Shown: in pieces, positions 14,302-15,119 of the stretch
Numbering within the stretch: the first letter of the stretch is position 1
Layout: every line of letters begins with the position of its first letter
Origin: SIAJ01 sp036266155
GTDB lineage: Bacteria > Planctomycetota > Planctomycetia > Gemmatales > Gemmataceae
Reading direction: 5' to 3'
NCBI GenBank assembly: GCA_036266155.1
Contig: DATANR010000485.1
Location: forward strand, 1 to 15,119
DNA length: 15,119 nucleotides
Notes under the pieces: model-generated
Seen by the model: only the letters and a program-made list of their open reading frames with translations
What the model was told of the DNA's origin: nothing
Database searches by the model: none
Program-made: the position numbers and the translations under genes

Positions 14302-14726
14302 TGAACTTTCTCCAATCGCCCCCAGGCGTCTTTCGGGGTCAAAACCTCGATCCCGAACCGAGCGGCGCCATCGGCGAAATGTCGAATGTTATTGGTGACA
14401 ATCCATTCAGCCCTCGAAGCCACGGCCGCTTCCAAAACCAACTCGTCCCCGGGATCCGGAAGACTTGGACGCGCACGGAATCGAATCGCCGACCGCCGAC
14501 CGACTTGGCAAAGATAATCGAGCATTTGTGAAACGTCGTCCGCCGTTAACCCGATGGCATCCAACGATCGCATGCATACTGACTCGTACTCCAACACCAG
14601 TGCTGTCGTGAGGCCAATTTCAAATGACGTCTGGCCAACCATTTCAAGCAGCGAATGCGATGCCCCAAGCGAGGAACGCAGCCCGGCTATCAGCACACTC
14701 GTGTCGAGAACTAACACGGGAGCCAT
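14298..14726 (-). CDS. PIN-domain ribonuclease toxin (COG1569/TIGR00305-like)
   Basis: The 142-residue product is a full PIN domain. The first acidic residue is D8 in VLVLDTSVLIAGL, the second is E46 in LVLEYESV, and the third group is D91/D94 in SLPDPGDELVLEAA. The end strand is EWIVTNNIRHFAD, where the last acidic ligand of some PINs is replaced by Asn. These residues bind Mg or Mn and cut RNA in known PIN toxins. The RSSLGASHSLLEMV and YESVCMRSL blocks are typical of the COG1569 group. No ribosome binding site precedes the ATG, but a good promoter does, so the mRNA may be leaderless. It heads the five-gene minus-strand cassette. Confidence 0.9.
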   Translation of the reverse strand: MAPVLVLDTSVLIAGLRSSLGASHSLLEMVGQTSFEIGLTTALVLEYESVCMRSLDAIGLTADDVSQMLDYLCQVGRRSAIRFRARPSLPDPGDELVLEAAVASRAEWIVTNNIRHFADGAARFGIEVLTPKDAWGRLEKVQ

Positions 14727-14732
14727 TTCGTC

Positions 14733-14760
14733 ATTCTACCGTGAGTACTAGTCCCGCCAA
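14733..14760 (-). promoter_or_regulatory. Promoter of the toxin cassette, predicted leaderless start
   Basis: On the minus strand TTGGCG (14760-14755), a 16-base spacer and TAGAAT (14738-14733) match sigma-70 boxes at four and five of six positions. Six bases separate the -10 box from the A of the toxin ATG at 14726, exactly where transcription should start. The spacer holds overlapping small palindromes, ACTAGT and AGTACT, possible operator sequence for the antitoxin. Confidence 0.5.
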
Positions 14761-15119
14761 CCGCCCGACCATCCTCCGTCTCGTCCGCCAACAGTTCATC
14801 CGCCACCCGGCCTGGCCGGCCTTCCATGGGTCAAATGGTAATGAAATGCAACACATTCAAAGAGCGCCAACCTTACCAGTTTTTTGGGGGGGGTTATTGC
14901 GCCACTTTTCCGGCACCGCGTTCTCGCCGCAACCTGCCTTCGGAAAAAGGCTTGCGTCTATTACTTCAATCAAAGAGCGGGGACTGTCGCATTCGGGTCT
15001 CTGGCATAGTGAACAGGTTTGACAGTTGGTCCCATGAGCAGCCTGTCTCAATGCAGCGAATAACAGCTTTGGAGATAACTGGTTACGACTCGTTAACTGG
15101 ACCGAAGTGCGCCAGTGGC
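14761..15119. other. Region without a supported gene at the right edge
   Basis: About 360 bases hold only short frames without family features, and composition becomes less GC-rich to the right. A run of six T and eight G is present at 14880-14893. A frame on the plus strand reading RPTILRLVRQQFIRHPAWPAF could be a fragment, but I recognise nothing in it. Confidence 0.5.

Noticed and set aside
14857..15051. 64-residue minus-strand frame with several Cys
   Set aside because: The C-x-x-C-like spacing (NCQTCSLCQRPEC) suggested a zinc finger, but there is no ribosome binding site, no partner motif and the frame crosses the T6-G8 run.

Overview
The window looks like chromosomal DNA of a planctomycete, probably a Gemmata-like lineage. 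The grounds are high GC, a short RpoD-like sigma factor without region 1.1, a Uma2-family protein, M42 and secreted-protein genes with planctomycete-style sequences, and a giant alanine-rich TPR lipoprotein. This placement is inference from sequence style; no rRNA or other phylogenetic marker was compared.

Left part (1-5485), information processing. A Uma2-family protein enters from the left edge with its true start outside the window. Ribosomal protein S1 (rpsA, 839-2632) follows. Its leader holds a perfect TATAAT, an upstream inverted repeat and a 19-base palindrome just before the ribosome binding site. A 35-base-arm inverted repeat built from a TCAGAAG-like unit lies after rpsA. Then come an RpoD-like sigma factor (2964-3800) and, convergent to it, greA (3842-4327), with an M42 metallopeptidase (5485-4415) upstream of greA on the minus strand. 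A perfect 31-base palindrome sits just before the peptidase start.

Middle (5760-12206). A secreted protein of unknown function (5760-6722) converges on a 1801-residue lipoprotein (12206-6801). A hairpin separates the two. The lipoprotein carries a lipobox, two CsgG/FlgO-like domains, a Gln/Ala-rich coiled coil and a long array of widely spaced TPR units. It is the most unusual gene of the window. Its promoter candidate contains a 10-base palindrome.

Right part (12340-14726), all minus strand. A GmhA/DiaA-like SIS-domain protein is followed, moving right, by a tight five-gene cassette. In transcription order this is a PIN-domain toxin, its ribbon-helix-helix-like antitoxin, a frameshifted copy of a small secreted protein, a CopG-type antitoxin-like protein, and the intact paralogue of the small secreted protein. 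Two junctions are ATGA overlaps and the others are 18 and 3 bases, so the cassette is probably one operon. Its promoter candidate predicts a leaderless mRNA starting at the PIN toxin ATG. The last ~390 bases hold no gene I can support.

Best candidates for new biology are the double-CsgG-domain giant lipoprotein, and the cassette in which a toxin-antitoxin pair is fused in one transcript to a duplicated, partly broken exported protein and an antitoxin without a visible toxin.
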